Source of the DNA: Marivita cryptomonadis
Lineage (GTDB): Bacteria > Pseudomonadota > Alphaproteobacteria > Rhodobacterales > Rhodobacteraceae
Assembly (NCBI RefSeq): GCF_002115725.1
Contig: NZ_JFKD01000004.1
Coordinates: 186,001-250,000 of the forward strand
Direction: 5' to 3'
Length of the DNA stretch: 64,000 bases
Every line of letters starts with the position of its first letter. The first letter of the stretch is position 1. Shown here in pieces: positions 44,944-54,548 of the stretch. Both the position numbers and the translations under genes were made by a program. The notes beneath the pieces are model-generated. The model searched no databases. It saw only the letters and a program-made list of their open reading frames with translations, and was not told the DNA's origin.

Positions 44944-45737
44944 CTCTCACACTCGACGCGCCACGCATCGTCACCACGCACCCGCTTTTGCAGGTGCGAA
45001 ATGTCTCCAAATCCTACGGGTCGGTAAAGGCGCTACGCGATGTCTCGGCCTTGGCCTATCCAGGTGAAGTGTTGGGGATCGTTGGTGAAAGTGGGTCTGG
45101 TAAGTCCACGCTATTGCGCATGATGAACCTTGAGGAAACGCCCAACACGGGAAGTTATACGCTCGACCTGCCGGATGTTTCGGGCAATCTCTTTGACCTC
45201 GATCGGTTTGCCCGGCGGATGCTGTGTGCGACCCGGATCGGCATCGTCTACCAGAACCCGCATCTGGGCTTGCTGATGAAACATTCGTCTTCGGGCAACG
45301 TGGCTGAAAGGCTGTTGGTGGCGGGCGAACGCAGCTTTGCCGTACTGCGCGCCAAGGCCACAGCGGCGCTTGAAGCGTCGGAGTTTCCGCTCGACCGGCT
45401 GGATGCGCCGCCCATCGAACTGTCCGGCGGGATGCAGCAGCGGGTTCAGTTGGCCAAAGCCATAGCACTGGAACCTGCACTGCTGTTGCTGGACGAACCG
45501 ACCACTGGCCTTGATGTCAGTGTGCAGGCGTTGGTTTTGGACACACTGAAGCGGCTGCAACAAGAGCGGCGGATCACAATGGTGATCGTCAGTCACGATC
45601 TGGGTGTGATCAAGACTCTGGCGGATCGCGTCATGGTCATGCGGGGTGGTGCGGTGGTCGAGGCAGGCCTTGCCGATCAGATATTTCAGGACCCGCAACA
45701 CGCCTATACACAACAATTGGTGCACGCAAAGCTATGA
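44940..45737 (+). CDS. phnK: C-P lyase ABC-type ATPase PhnK
   Basis: The 265-residue ATPase binds the C-P lyase core and is not a transporter subunit. Walker A is GESGSGKST, the signature is LSGGMQQRVQLAKAI, Walker B is LLLLDEPTTGLDVSVQ, and the switch His is in VSHDLGVIKTLADR. The C-terminal DPQHAYTQQL matches PhnK and oligopeptide-type ATPases. Starts inside the phnJ stop and overlaps phnL by 4 bp. Confidence 0.88.
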   Translation: MTLTLDAPRIVTTHPLLQVRNVSKSYGSVKALRDVSALAYPGEVLGIVGESGSGKSTLLRMMNLEETPNTGSYTLDLPDVSGNLFDLDRFARRMLCATRIGIVYQNPHLGLLMKHSSSGNVAERLLVAGERSFAVLRAKATAALEASEFPLDRLDAPPIELSGGMQQRVQLAKAIALEPALLLLDEPTTGLDVSVQALVLDTLKRLQQERRITMVIVSHDLGVIKTLADRVMVMRGGAVVEAGLADQIFQDPQHAYTQQLVHAKL

Positions 45738-46453
45738 CCCCGGTTCTGGACATCGAAGGCCTGAGCAAAGGCTTCACCCTGCATCACCTTGGCAATCAGA
45801 TCGAGGCGTTCGACAATATCTCGTTCAAGGTAGCGGCTGGCGAGTTCGTTCTGCTGAAAGGTGCGAACGGGGCAGGTAAGTCGACCCTTCTGCGGACGCT
45901 GTATCGCTCCTATCTGCCGCGTGCGGGGGTCATTCGGTTTCATTCGGTACATGGCCCCATCGACCTTGCGCGTGCGGCAGATATCGACATCGCTCATTTG
46001 CGCCGGACCGAGATAGGGTTTGTCACCCAATTTCTGCAAGCCCGTCCGCGTGTCAGTGCCGAGGCCATTGTCGCAGAACCTTTGCGCCTGCACGGCGTAC
46101 CTGCCGACGAGGCCTTGGCCCGCGCACGCGCGGCGCTGTCGACCTTTGGGGTCAAGCAGGACTTGTGGAAGGCCTATCCCACCACCTTTTCGGGCGGTGA
46201 ACAGCAAAAGGTCAACCTTGCGCGGGCTTTGATCCTGCCGCAGAAATTGCTGCTGCTGGATGAACCGACGGCATCGCTCGATGCGAATGCGCGTAAGGCG
46301 CTGGTGTCTCGCTTGGCCGAATTGAAGGCCGCGGGAACCGCGTTGATTGGGGTGTTTCACCACCCCGGAGACGTTGAAATACTGATCGACCGTGTTGTCG
46401 ATCTGACACCCGAGATCACCCAAAGCGAGGACCGGATGGATGTGGATATCTGA
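45734..46453 (+). CDS. phnL: C-P lyase ABC-type ATPase PhnL
   Basis: The 239-residue protein has the PhnL pattern KGANGAGKSTLLRTLYRSYL, followed by VTQFLQARPRVSAEAIVAEP, FSGGEQQKVNLARALI and [17 protein letters not shown]. PhnL assists ribosylation of phosphonate with PhnI/G/H. The phnM gene starts 14 bp before its stop. Confidence 0.88.
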   Translation: MTPVLDIEGLSKGFTLHHLGNQIEAFDNISFKVAAGEFVLLKGANGAGKSTLLRTLYRSYLPRAGVIRFHSVHGPIDLARAADIDIAHLRRTEIGFVTQFLQARPRVSAEAIVAEPLRLHGVPADEALARARAALSTFGVKQDLWKAYPTTFSGGEQQKVNLARALILPQKLLLLDEPTASLDANARKALVSRLAELKAAGTALIGVFHHPGDVEILIDRVVDLTPEITQSEDRMDVDI

Positions 46454-47615
46454 CGTTACGCTGATCCTTCCCGACCGTGTTTTGCCCTGTGCGTCACTGC
46501 GGGTTGTGGAAGGCAAAATTGCTGAAATCGTGGACCGACCTGTAGTGGGCGGTATTACTGGGCCAGACCTGACCGTCTATCCCGGTTTTATCGACATGCA
46601 TGGCGACATGATCGAGCTGGAGCTTGAACCGCGCGCGCGGGTCGATTTCCCGATGGAGGTTGCATTGGCGTCTCTGGACGCGCGGCTGGCGGCCGCCGGT
46701 GTTACGACGGCCTATGCTGCAGTGTCATTCTCGCGCGGTGCGCGTGATGGCGAACGACGATCCTATGCGCATACCAGCCAGGTCATCAGACAGATTCATG
46801 CGATGCGCACCACTTGCCGCGTCGACCACCGTATTCATGCCCGGTTTGACATCACCTTTGACAACGCGGTGGGTGTTCTGGGCCAATTGCTTGCTGATGG
46901 TCAAGTCGATCTTGTCTCGCTCATGGACCACACGCCAGGGCAAGGCCAGTACCGCAACCTTGAGGTGCACGTCAAAAACAAAGCGGCGCATCACGGAATT
47001 TCAGAAACCGAAGCGCGCCAGATGGTGGCCAATGCCATTGCTGTTCGATCTCGACCGCAAGAAATCCTAATGGCGAATATCCGTTCTGTGTCGCAAATGT
47101 GTGCCGCGCATGGCGTGTGCCTTGCCAGTCATGACGATGACACCGTTTCGAAGGCGCATTTGATGGCGGACATGGGGGCAAAAATCGCGGAGTTCCCTGT
47201 GACGATCGAAGCTGCCCAGGCTGCGGTTGCAAAAGGTCTGATGACCGCGATGGGCGCGCCGAATGCCATGCGCGGGCAAAGCTATTCCGGCAACCTTTCC
47301 GCGCGCGATCTTCATTCGGCGGGGCTGCTGCACATTCTGGCGTCAGACTATCATCCCGGTGCCATTCTTGCCGCTGTTAAGGCTTTGGCGCCGAACGATC
47401 CGGATGGGCTTGCCGGTGCGGTGCGATTGGCATCTGCCAACCCGGCACAGGCTTTGGGACTGTCTGACCGGGGCGCGTTGACAGTTGGTCAACGGGCCGA
47501 TCTTTTCTTGGCCGACGCTCTGGGACGCGTGGTTCTGACCTTGTGCGCAGGAGAGATCGTTCACAGTAACGGAACTGTGGATATGTTGCCGTCTCGCTCA
47601 ATGGCATTCGCTTAG
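46440..47615 (+). CDS. phnM: Ribose phosphonate triphosphate diphosphatase (first copy)
   Basis: PhnM removes diphosphate from alpha-D-ribose 1-alkylphosphonate 5-triphosphate. The 391-residue amidohydrolase has the metal motif YPGFIDMHGD (His54, Asp56), LMDHTPGQGQYRN, ASHDDDTVSKAH, EFPVTIEAAQAA, GAPNAMRG and LASDYHPGA. The usual PRP after the first motif reads PRARVDFP. It is the last gene of the phnF-M operon and a second family member lies at 54624-55829. Confidence 0.88.
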   Translation: MWISDVTLILPDRVLPCASLRVVEGKIAEIVDRPVVGGITGPDLTVYPGFIDMHGDMIELELEPRARVDFPMEVALASLDARLAAAGVTTAYAAVSFSRGARDGERRSYAHTSQVIRQIHAMRTTCRVDHRIHARFDITFDNAVGVLGQLLADGQVDLVSLMDHTPGQGQYRNLEVHVKNKAAHHGISETEARQMVANAIAVRSRPQEILMANIRSVSQMCAAHGVCLASHDDDTVSKAHLMADMGAKIAEFPVTIEAAQAAVAKGLMTAMGAPNAMRGQSYSGNLSARDLHSAGLLHILASDYHPGAILAAVKALAPNDPDGLAGAVRLASANPAQALGLSDRGALTVGQRADLFLADALGRVVLTLCAGEIVHSNGTVDMLPSRSMAFA

Positions 47616-47661
47616 ATCCGGGGTGCAAAGTTCAATGAATTGTCATTGGGCAGTGCAGTAA

Positions 47662-47679
47662 CTGTTACGTTCCAAGCAT
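47662..47679 (+). promoter_or_regulatory. Pho-box-like repeat upstream of phnC
   Basis: CTGTTACGTTCCAAGCAT has 7-mers CTGTTAC and CAAGCAT spaced 11 bp. TTGTCAT occurs exactly 22 bp further upstream (47640-47646), in phase. It lies 17 bp before the PhnF operator copy 2. Matches to the PhoB consensus are partial. Confidence 0.45.
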
Positions 47680-47696
47680 AGGGTCAGACCAAGGAA

Positions 47697-47712
47697 ATTC
47701 ATTCGGATGAAT
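47697..47712 (+). promoter_or_regulatory. PhnF operator candidate, copy 2
   Basis: ATTCATTCGGATGAAT is identical over 16 bases to the copy at phnF and ends 4 bp before the phnC ATG. Its position over the likely ribosome-binding and initiation region suggests repression of the phnCDEE transporter operon by PhnF. Confidence 0.75.
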
Positions 47713-47716
47713 CGTC

Positions 47717-48517
47717 ATGGCTGCCACCTTGTCACTCTCCAACGTGTCCCGTGTTTTTGGCGATACTCGCGCCGTTGACCAGGTCACACTCGATATCGCT
47801 CCGGGCCAGTTTGTCGGAGTGATTGGTCGCTCTGGCGCTGGCAAGTCGACGATGTTGAGGCTGATCAATCGGTTGATTGATCCATCCGAAGGCTCAATCT
47901 CGTTTGATGGGTCTGAAATCACCACGCTCAAGGGGAAGTCCCTGCGCGCATGGCGGCGCGACTGTGCGATGATCTTTCAACAGTTCAATCTTGTGGACCG
48001 TCTGGACGTATTGACCAACGTTTTGATCGGTCGGCTCGCCGAACATGGTTTCCTCAGTTCAATGGCAATGCGGTTTACCGATGCGGAACGCACAATGGCG
48101 TTGCAGGCGTTGGACCGTCTGGACCTTGTCCCACAAGCTCTGCAACGCGCGGGTACGCTGTCTGGTGGTCAGCAACAACGCGTCGCCATTGCCAAGGCAT
48201 TGGTGCAGCAGCCTAAAATTATGCTGGCGGATGAACCCATCGCCTCGCTCGATCCGGCGAATGCAACGCTAGTGATGGATGGTCTCAAACAGATCAACAC
48301 CGAAGATGGGCTGACCGTTCTGGTCAACCTGCACACGCTGGATACCGCACGGGCCTATTGTGACCGCATCATCGCAATGCGCGCGGGCCGTGTGTTCTTT
48401 GACGGAACCGCCGCGCAGCTGACAGATGATGTGGTTCGCGACATCTACGGAACTGAAGGCCTGCGTGACTTCAACGAAGCCGTGACCTCGACCCAACGGA
48501 TCGCGGTGCCTGCCTGA
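47717..48517 (+). CDS. phnC: Phosphonate ABC transporter ATP-binding protein
   Basis: The 266-residue ATPase has Walker [31 protein letters not shown], signature [15 protein letters not shown] and Walker [13 protein letters not shown], all typical of PhnC. No strong ribosome site precedes the ATG because the operator occupies that region. It is followed by the binding-protein gene after 36 bp. Confidence 0.88.
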   Translation: MAATLSLSNVSRVFGDTRAVDQVTLDIAPGQFVGVIGRSGAGKSTMLRLINRLIDPSEGSISFDGSEITTLKGKSLRAWRRDCAMIFQQFNLVDRLDVLTNVLIGRLAEHGFLSSMAMRFTDAERTMALQALDRLDLVPQALQRAGTLSGGQQQRVAIAKALVQQPKIMLADEPIASLDPANATLVMDGLKQINTEDGLTVLVNLHTLDTARAYCDRIIAMRAGRVFFDGTAAQLTDDVVRDIYGTEGLRDFNEAVTSTQRIAVPA

Positions 48518-48553
48518 CCCAACTGCCATACTCAAACCAAGGGAAGATGACCC

Positions 48554-49474
48554 ATGAAATTGCTCACAACCACAGCACTGGTCGCCATCACGGCTACAGC
48601 CGCAGCAGCCGAAGGCTGGAAAGATGATTATCAAGTTCTCAAGTTCGGCATTCTGTCGAGCGAGAATGAAAAAGACCGCCTGATGCGCAATGAGCCGCTG
48701 CGCGGATACCTTGAGGAAACCCTTGGTGTTGAAGTCGAAATCTTCACAGCCGGCAACTATGACGGCGTGATCCAAGCGCTGTCGGCGAACCAGATTGAAA
48801 TCGCACGCCTTGGGTCTTCGGCCTATGCTGCTGCGTTTACGGCAACCGACGGTGGCGTTGTTCCCACGCTGACAACGCAGAAAATGGACGGCACCACGGG
48901 GTATTATTCGATCGTCGTTTCCCGTTGCGACAGCGGCATCAAAAACCTCGAAGACGCCAAGGGCAAGGTCCACGCATTTGCCGACCCTGACAGCACCTCT
49001 GGCTATGCTGTGCCCTACTTCAACATGGTCACGCGCGAAGGCTTCAAGCCCGAAGATTATTTCGGCACGGTGACTTTTTCCGGCAGCCACGAAGCAGGCG
49101 TGACGGGCGTTGTGAACGGCACGTTCGACACGGCGGCAACCTATCAGAACAACGCAGTAGATGGCATTTTCCAGCGTATGGAAGAAAAGGGCATGATCGA
49201 ACCCGGTCAAGTCTGCACCATCTGGGAAAGCCCCGAGATCACGTCTGGCCCTTGGACCTTCCGCAAGAATCTGCCCGAAGCTCTGATCGAAGATGTGACA
49301 GCAGCCATCGAAGAGTTCCCGACCGCCGATCCTGAGGGCTACAAGCTGTACTCGTCCTGGACAGTCGAAGATCCGAACCCCGACACAGGCTTTGTGCGGG
49401 TCAATGCTGAGCGTTACAACTGGATCGTCGACATGCGCGCGTGGATCAAGGAACAGCGCCGTTCTGGCTCCTGA
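48554..49474 (+). CDS. phnD: Phosphonate ABC transporter binding protein
   Basis: The 306-residue protein has a signal peptide ending TAAAA and a PhnD domain with LKFGILSSENEKDRLMRNEP, LGSSAYAAAFTA and FADPDSTSGYAVPYF. The DSTSGY loop supplies phosphonate-contacting Ser/Thr residues in PhnD. It is followed by a strong stem-loop and then two permease genes. Confidence 0.87.
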   Translation: MKLLTTTALVAITATAAAAEGWKDDYQVLKFGILSSENEKDRLMRNEPLRGYLEETLGVEVEIFTAGNYDGVIQALSANQIEIARLGSSAYAAAFTATDGGVVPTLTTQKMDGTTGYYSIVVSRCDSGIKNLEDAKGKVHAFADPDSTSGYAVPYFNMVTREGFKPEDYFGTVTFSGSHEAGVTGVVNGTFDTAATYQNNAVDGIFQRMEEKGMIEPGQVCTIWESPEITSGPWTFRKNLPEALIEDVTAAIEEFPTADPEGYKLYSSWTVEDPNPDTGFVRVNAERYNWIVDMRAWIKEQRRSGS

Positions 49475-49510
49475 GTATTTGACATGACAGGGCGGGGGAC
49501 ACTCCGCCCA

Positions 49511-49543
49511 GCACCCGTGGCGCTTTCGTGCTGCCACGGGTGC
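49511..49543 (+). promoter_or_regulatory. Stem-loop after phnD
   Basis: GCACCCGTGGC (49511-49521) and GCCACGGGTGC (49533-49543) form an 11-bp perfect stem with an 11-base loop, between phnD and phnE. There is no T-run. It is one of five such elements placed just after binding-protein genes in this window. Confidence 0.65.
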
Positions 49544-49596
49544 GATCATGACATATGCAGCGCTGCGTCCAGCCGGCTGCGTCTGCGAGGATTACC

Positions 49597-50544
49597 ATGA
49601 CCGCAACAGCTGATTTCAACGATATCTCGCCGGATGACAGCGTTTCTGCGCTTTCAAAGTTCGAGGCGGACTTTGCCGAACAACGCAGACGGTCACGGTT
49701 GGCCTGGGCCATCGGGACGGTTTTGTTCATTCTGGCCTTCGCGTTCACCTCTTGGATCGGGGACTTTTTCAAGGTCACCCAGGTGACGATGCCGGACGGG
49801 TCGCGAGAATGGCGTTGGATCATCCCGGCAGGCATCCCACGTCTTGGCGAATACATTGAAAAAACAATCCCGACTTTGCGCTGGGACACACTTGGCGCTG
49901 ATTTCGCCAATTGGTTTTGGCGCTGGAAGATCTGGATGGAGCTGTTGTTCGAAACCATCCTCATCGCGTTCATGGCCACCGTATTCGGCGTGATCGGTGG
50001 CTTTTTGCTGTCATTCCCCGCATCACGGAACCTGTCGCCCAACGCATGGGTTCTATGGATCACCCGCCGTTATCTTGAGATCGCCCGCACCGTGCCGGAA
50101 CTGGTTTGGGCTTTGATCTTTGTCTTCTGCTTTTCCGTCGGTCCGATGGCCGGGGTTTTGGCCATCGGGCTCCATGCTGCGGGCGCGTTGGGCAAGCTTT
50201 ATTCCGAGGTCAACGAGAACATTGACATGCGCCCATTGGAGGGTGTGAAAGCTGCGGGCGGGACATGGTTCGATCAAATCCGCTACGGTGCTGTCCCTCA
50301 GGTTCTGCCAAACATCATCAGCTACACGCTGCTCCGCTTCGAGATCAACGTGCGCGCCTCGTCAATCATTGGCTACGTCGGTGCAGGTGGGCTGGGACAG
50401 GAATTCCGCACCGCAATGAGCTTTCAGGAATACACCGATCTGTCGGCGCTTTTCGTGATCATCTTCGTAACCGTGATGATCATCGACTACGGCTCCGAGA
50501 AACTCCGCCACCGGATCATTCATCTTGAGGAGAACCGGCCATGA
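49597..50544 (+). CDS. phnE: Phosphonate ABC transporter permease 1
   Basis: The permease is 315 residues from ATG 49597 behind GCGAGG. It carries an N-terminal extension of about 45 hydrophilic residues before the first membrane helix (SRLAWAIGTVLFILAFAFTS). The EAA-like loop is EGVKAAGGTWFDQIRYGAVP, and INVRASSIIGYVGAGGLGQEF follows. It overlaps the next permease by 4 bp. Confidence 0.87.
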   Translation: MTATADFNDISPDDSVSALSKFEADFAEQRRRSRLAWAIGTVLFILAFAFTSWIGDFFKVTQVTMPDGSREWRWIIPAGIPRLGEYIEKTIPTLRWDTLGADFANWFWRWKIWMELLFETILIAFMATVFGVIGGFLLSFPASRNLSPNAWVLWITRRYLEIARTVPELVWALIFVFCFSVGPMAGVLAIGLHAAGALGKLYSEVNENIDMRPLEGVKAAGGTWFDQIRYGAVPQVLPNIISYTLLRFEINVRASSIIGYVGAGGLGQEFRTAMSFQEYTDLSALFVIIFVTVMIIDYGSEKLRHRIIHLEENRP

Positions 50545-51398
50545 ACATCACTCAAGACCAGATCGCCAAAGCGCGCGACCGTGTTCCGCTGGCCTTCCAA
50601 GCCCCGTTGCAGGTGCGCGTGCGCCGCTATGCGCTGTGGGTCTGCTTCACAGGATTGTTCTGCTGGTGCCTTTACGATTTCAACATCTCGCCTGCCCGCA
50701 TCTGGGAAGGTCTGGGGCGCTTTGGTACTGTCGCGAGCTTTATGTTCCCACCCTACATCTGGACCTCCTGGGCTGAGTTTTCGGAAATCTTGAATGGCTT
50801 GGGGGAAACGTTGGCCATCGCGTTTCTGGGTACGGTCCTCGGTGCGGTCTTTGCGTTCCCACTATCTTTCCTTGGGGCCAAGAACATCAACCGATTGAAT
50901 TGGCTGCGCCTGTCGACGCGCCGCGGCTATGATGTGATCCGCGCCTTTGAGACACTCATCCTGGCATTGATCTTTATCCGCGCGTTCGGCCTTGGACCGC
51001 TGGCGGGTATCCTCGCCATCGCGGTGAGCGAGATCGGGACTTTTGCAAAGCTGTTCTCTGAGGCAATCGAGAACACGTCGAACAAACCTGTGGAAGGCGT
51101 CAAGGCCTCGGGTGGGTCGCGTCTCCAGCAGATCCGCTATGGCATTGCCCCGCAGGTCAATCCGGTGATCATGTCGATCCTGCTCTACAACTTCGAATCC
51201 AACGTCCGTTCCGGCACCATTCTTGGGATCGTCGGTGCGGGCGGGATCGGCTTTCTGCTGTCCGACCGTATTGCGGCTTACAAATGGGGCGAGGCGTGGT
51301 CGATCATCTTTCTGATCATCGCCATGGTCTATGTGATCGACTGGTTGTCGGGCATTGTGCGTCAACGCCTGATCGGCAAGACGGATTTGGCGAAGTGA
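50541..51398 (+). CDS. phnE: Phosphonate ABC transporter permease 2
   Basis: The 285-residue PhnE homologue has the loop EGVKASGGSRLQQIRYGIAP and SNVRSGTILGIVGAGGIGFLL. It pairs with the preceding permease. It ends the phnCDEE operon. The 228 bases after it contain no gene I can support. Confidence 0.87.
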   Translation: MNITQDQIAKARDRVPLAFQAPLQVRVRRYALWVCFTGLFCWCLYDFNISPARIWEGLGRFGTVASFMFPPYIWTSWAEFSEILNGLGETLAIAFLGTVLGAVFAFPLSFLGAKNINRLNWLRLSTRRGYDVIRAFETLILALIFIRAFGLGPLAGILAIAVSEIGTFAKLFSEAIENTSNKPVEGVKASGGSRLQQIRYGIAPQVNPVIMSILLYNFESNVRSGTILGIVGAGGIGFLLSDRIAAYKWGEAWSIIFLIIAMVYVIDWLSGIVRQRLIGKTDLAK

Positions 51399-51626
51399 CA
51401 CCATCGAAGCGGGTTCTGGTCATCGGTAGGGCAGTAGCCCAAAGCATGGGCCGATATGGCTGACGGGTGCCTCGATCAATTGGGCATCGTGCAAGGGGTG
51501 CTTTGGATCATCTGTCGCCTGCAAAACTGGTCGCGCCAATTAACACGTATTTTTCAATAGGTTCGCATTGCCGAAGGTTCGTGTGACCGGCTTGGACGAT
51601 GCGAACGCTGTAACGGAGACCTTGAC

Positions 51627-52256
51627 ATGAGCGGAGCCGGATCAAAGAAACAACTGACCGAAGCGCCCAACATCCACCCCGAGGCTAGCGTCGTCGATTG
51701 CGACTTGGGCGCATGGACGGAGGTGGGCAAAGGTACGTCTATGCGTGCCGCGTCGATGGGGGACTGGTCCTACATCACGCAACATTGCCACGTGGTTTGG
51801 GCCAGCATCGGCAAGATGTGCTCCATCGCGAACTCGACCCGGATCAATCCTGGAAACCACCCGACATGGCGTGCGGTGCAGCACCACAGCGTTTACCGGG
51901 CTGAGGCGTATGGCTTGGGCGAGGACGACCACGACTTCTTCGAATGGCGCAAGGCGGATTGGGTCACCATCGGGCACGATGTCTGGATCGGGCACGGTGT
52001 GACGATCACCGCAGGCGTGACCATCGGCACAGGCGCTGTAATCGGGGCAGGGGCAGTGGTGACAAAGGATGTCGCACCCTATACCGTAGTCGGAGGCGTG
52101 CCCGCTCGGGTGATCAAACGCCGCTTCACCGAACCCCAGGCCGAGGCACTTCAGGACATAGCCGTCTGGGATTGGTCACGAGACACATACCGCGCGGCAT
52201 TGCCGGACATTCGGGCGTTGGACATTGATGCCTTCATTGAAAAATATCGAGACTGA
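51627..52256 (+). CDS. Hexapeptide-repeat acyltransferase of phosphonate clusters (TIGR03308-like)
   Basis: The 209-residue left-handed beta-helix transferase has hexapeptide repeats [20 protein letters not shown] and [20 protein letters not shown], with the catalytic His in INPGNHPTW or IGHGV. A family of such proteins is known next to C-P lyase genes and named phosphonate metabolism transferase. Its reaction is unproven; acetylation of an aminophosphonate would be analogous to PhnO. It overlaps the next membrane-protein gene. Confidence 0.82.
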   Translation: MSGAGSKKQLTEAPNIHPEASVVDCDLGAWTEVGKGTSMRAASMGDWSYITQHCHVVWASIGKMCSIANSTRINPGNHPTWRAVQHHSVYRAEAYGLGEDDHDFFEWRKADWVTIGHDVWIGHGVTITAGVTIGTGAVIGAGAVVTKDVAPYTVVGGVPARVIKRRFTEPQAEALQDIAVWDWSRDTYRAALPDIRALDIDAFIEKYRD

Positions 52257-52791
52257 GGCCCCGCCCGAACAACCGGCGCGCGCCGTTTTCGACACTGGTT
52301 TTTACATTTTGGCGCTGTCTGCCTTGGCCGCTGGTGTTCTGGTGGTGGTGCTCAAGGGATGGGATCGGGCGCTTGAGATCGCGCAAGACGAAATGATGTT
52401 CATGGCGGTGCTGGCCCCCAAGATCGCGGCGGGCATGTTCATCGCGGCCACACTGCCGCTTCTTCTGCCACGCGATAAGGTGGCGATCTGGATTGGGCGG
52501 GAAAGCGGAATGCGAGGGTTGCTTCTGGCGGCGTTTGCCGGGGCGGCCATACCCGGTGGCCCTGCAATGACCTTTCCGCTGGCGGCAAGCTTCGGGCTTG
52601 TGGGTGCGGATGTTGGCGCCATCATGGCTTTTGTCTCAAGCTGGGCGCTGCTGAGCCTCAACCGCACCCTGATTTGGGAGTTTTCGTTCCTGCCGGTCGA
52701 TCTTGTGTGGTGGCGTGTGCTGCTGTGCTTGCCATTCCCGATCCTGATCGGTCTGGCCGCCCGCGCGGTCTTTGGAGGACGGGACGCTTGA
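52228..52791 (+). CDS. Half-permease A (COG0701-like membrane protein)
   Basis: The protein is about 187 residues with roughly five hydrophobic segments. The segment [20 protein letters not shown] resembles half of a COG0701/UPF0718 permease. The start is ATG 52228 or TTG 52225, inside the end of the transferase gene. The next gene encodes a second, similar half. Substrate is unknown; its position in a phosphonate locus suggests export or import of a product such as a transformed phosphonate. Confidence 0.62.
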   Translation: MPSLKNIETEAPPEQPARAVFDTGFYILALSALAAGVLVVVLKGWDRALEIAQDEMMFMAVLAPKIAAGMFIAATLPLLLPRDKVAIWIGRESGMRGLLLAAFAGAAIPGGPAMTFPLAASFGLVGADVGAIMAFVSSWALLSLNRTLIWEFSFLPVDLVWWRVLLCLPFPILIGLAARAVFGGRDA

Positions 52792-53270
52792 ACATCCTGA
52801 TCGGTACGGTTCTGCTGGGAACCGTCGCGCTGTGGCTCTATTGGAAACTTCCCAACGCCGAATGGCGAGCGGCAGGTATGGCGAATGCCTGGCGTATGGC
52901 GCAGTTCACCGCACCCCGGATCGTCGTCGCTCTTCTGGGTGCGGGTTTTTTTGCTGAACTTCTGCCGCCCGAGCAGGTGCGCGCCCTGTTCGGCGAGGGG
53001 GCAGGAGTGTCAGGTGTCCTTTTGGCCATTGCCTTGGGGCCGATCACACCGGGCGGCGCATTCGTCAGCTTTGCGGTCGGCGCTGCAGCACTCAAGGCCG
53101 GAGCCACATCCAGCCTTGTTGTGACCTATGTCACCTCTTGGTCACTTTTTTCGGCATCCCGTTTTCTGGCGTATGAATTGCCGCTCATGGGGCGGCAGCT
53201 TGCGCTGCGTCGGTTGCTGCTGTGCCTGCCTGTGCCCTTCTTGATTGCCGGGGCCGCCCATATTGTCTGA
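52788..53270 (+). CDS. Half-permease B (COG0701-like membrane protein)
   Basis: The 160-residue protein starts at TTG 52788, overlapping the preceding stop (TTGA), with GGAGG upstream. It has about four hydrophobic segments. SGVLLAIALGPITPGGAFVS mirrors the [12 protein letters not shown] motif of half-permease A, so the two probably assemble as a split two-repeat permease. I know no characterised example in a phn locus. Confidence 0.6.
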   Translation: MNILIGTVLLGTVALWLYWKLPNAEWRAAGMANAWRMAQFTAPRIVVALLGAGFFAELLPPEQVRALFGEGAGVSGVLLAIALGPITPGGAFVSFAVGAAALKAGATSSLVVTYVTSWSLFSASRFLAYELPLMGRQLALRRLLLCLPVPFLIAGAAHIV

Positions 53271-53378
53271 CGTGGTTAAGGTTGGGCCATTACAGGCCAA
53301 CACCCACGCGCGCGCACCAAATTGGTTACTGGACGCAACACACCAACGTATCAAGTTCGGTTCCAAGTAAGCGTCTGT

Positions 53379-53591
53379 TTACCTTGAAACGCCAGCTTTC
53401 GAATGAGTTTCTGCGCGGGCAATCCAGTTCTGGATACTTTCCTTCGGCGCGCCGAAATACTCGGCAGAGTTCGTGTCATCGAAAATGTGTTTTCGGGGGT
53501 CGAAGACCCGTGGGGCCCTGGCCGATTTCTGTTTTATCCAAACCGCGATCACTTGCTGTGTTTCGTCAAGTTCTGCGATGTAATAGGTCAT
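53379..53591 (-). CDS. 70-residue hypothetical protein
   Basis: The minus-strand ORF encodes MTYYIAELDETQQVIAVWIK and a C-terminal APKESIQNWIARAE helix-like segment. There is no clear ribosome site and I do not recognise the family. The amino-acid composition looks protein-like rather than a shadow, and nothing else is encoded in this 400-bp interval. Confidence 0.4.
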   Translation of the reverse strand: MTYYIAELDETQQVIAVWIKQKSARAPRVFDPRKHIFDDTNSAEYFGAPKESIQNWIARAETHSKAGVSR

Positions 53592-53678
53592 AAAAGCTAC
53601 CGCGTCTGGATTGTCTCAACACCGTGACGTTATTCAGCGGGTTTCGATTCGGCAAGTTTGACATTCATGCCTACCAAT

Positions 53679-54494
53679 TCAAGTGACCAGACCAAGCGCG
53701 CGCAGATGATGGTAACCTGCTGGAATATGGTTTTTATTTCTGAGCTCTAAAACAAGATGAGGAGCGCTTTCGCAGTCCGCCAGCGCCCGAAACACAGCGG
53801 TCCATTCGATCTCACCTTCGCCCGGTGCCCAGTACCGATCTGCGTGGCCATCTACATCCTGAAGGTGGACATGGGCCAATTGATCACCCGCATCGCGTAC
53901 GAAATCCTCAACCGGCGGTGCGCCGGACATGCGGCGTGCAAGCTGTGCGTGACCGGTGTCGATGGACAGAGCAATGGCGTGTGATCCAAAGCTGTCCACC
54001 ATCGCGCGGCGGGTTTCGGGGCGCACATCCTGGATATTCTCGATGACCAAGGTCTGACCAGACTCTTTTGCAGCTTTCACAACCGGACCCAACGTATCGT
54101 GGATGCGGTCCAGCTTGGTTTCGGCATAACCTTTCCAGCTGAACACATTGTTCTGAAACCAAAGCGAGTAGGGCGAATGCAGCACCATCTGGCGCGCGCC
54201 GATACGGTCGGCTGCCTCAAGCGCTTTGAGCAGACGCGCGGTGATCAGCGGCTGTAGTTCGGCGTCCTTGTTGTCGATATCCAGACCTTCGAACGGTCCG
54301 TGGATACCAATGCGCCCCGTATGCCCATCGAGCGCCGACTTGACCGCCGAGATGCGGGCTTCGAACTCGGTGGTTAGCGCGGCATAGGACATGAAATCCT
54401 GAATTTCGATGTCGCGGGCTGTGTCGAACAGCCAGTCGCGGTGATCCGCGATTTCTGCTGCCTTGAGGCAGGCGCCAATCTTGAGAGCGGTCAT
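53679..54494 (-). CDS. TIM-barrel sugar-phosphate isomerase/epimerase-like protein
   Basis: The protein is 271 residues from ATG 54494, behind AAGGAG. It belongs to the xylose-isomerase-like/AP-endonuclease-2 superfamily. Metal-binding residues are visible in LVIENIQD, SIDTGHAQLA, HVHLQDVDG and HLVLELRN. It is the last gene downstream of the second phnM and has its own Pho-box-like site. A role in rearranging a ribose-phosphonate or sugar-phosphate intermediate is plausible but unproven. Confidence 0.75.
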   Translation of the reverse strand: MTALKIGACLKAAEIADHRDWLFDTARDIEIQDFMSYAALTTEFEARISAVKSALDGHTGRIGIHGPFEGLDIDNKDAELQPLITARLLKALEAADRIGARQMVLHSPYSLWFQNNVFSWKGYAETKLDRIHDTLGPVVKAAKESGQTLVIENIQDVRPETRRAMVDSFGSHAIALSIDTGHAQLARRMSGAPPVEDFVRDAGDQLAHVHLQDVDGHADRYWAPGEGEIEWTAVFRALADCESAPHLVLELRNKNHIPAGYHHLRALGLVT

Positions 54495-54548
54495 GCATAT
54501 GTCTCCTTGGAGCAAGATGTATCGTCCGTGATGTCGTCGCATTGCAAA

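Noticed and set aside
51399..51626. Possible phnN remnant after phnE
   Set aside because: A short frame reads VTPSKRVLVIGRAVAQSMG but stops after about 23 codons and lacks a Walker A motif.
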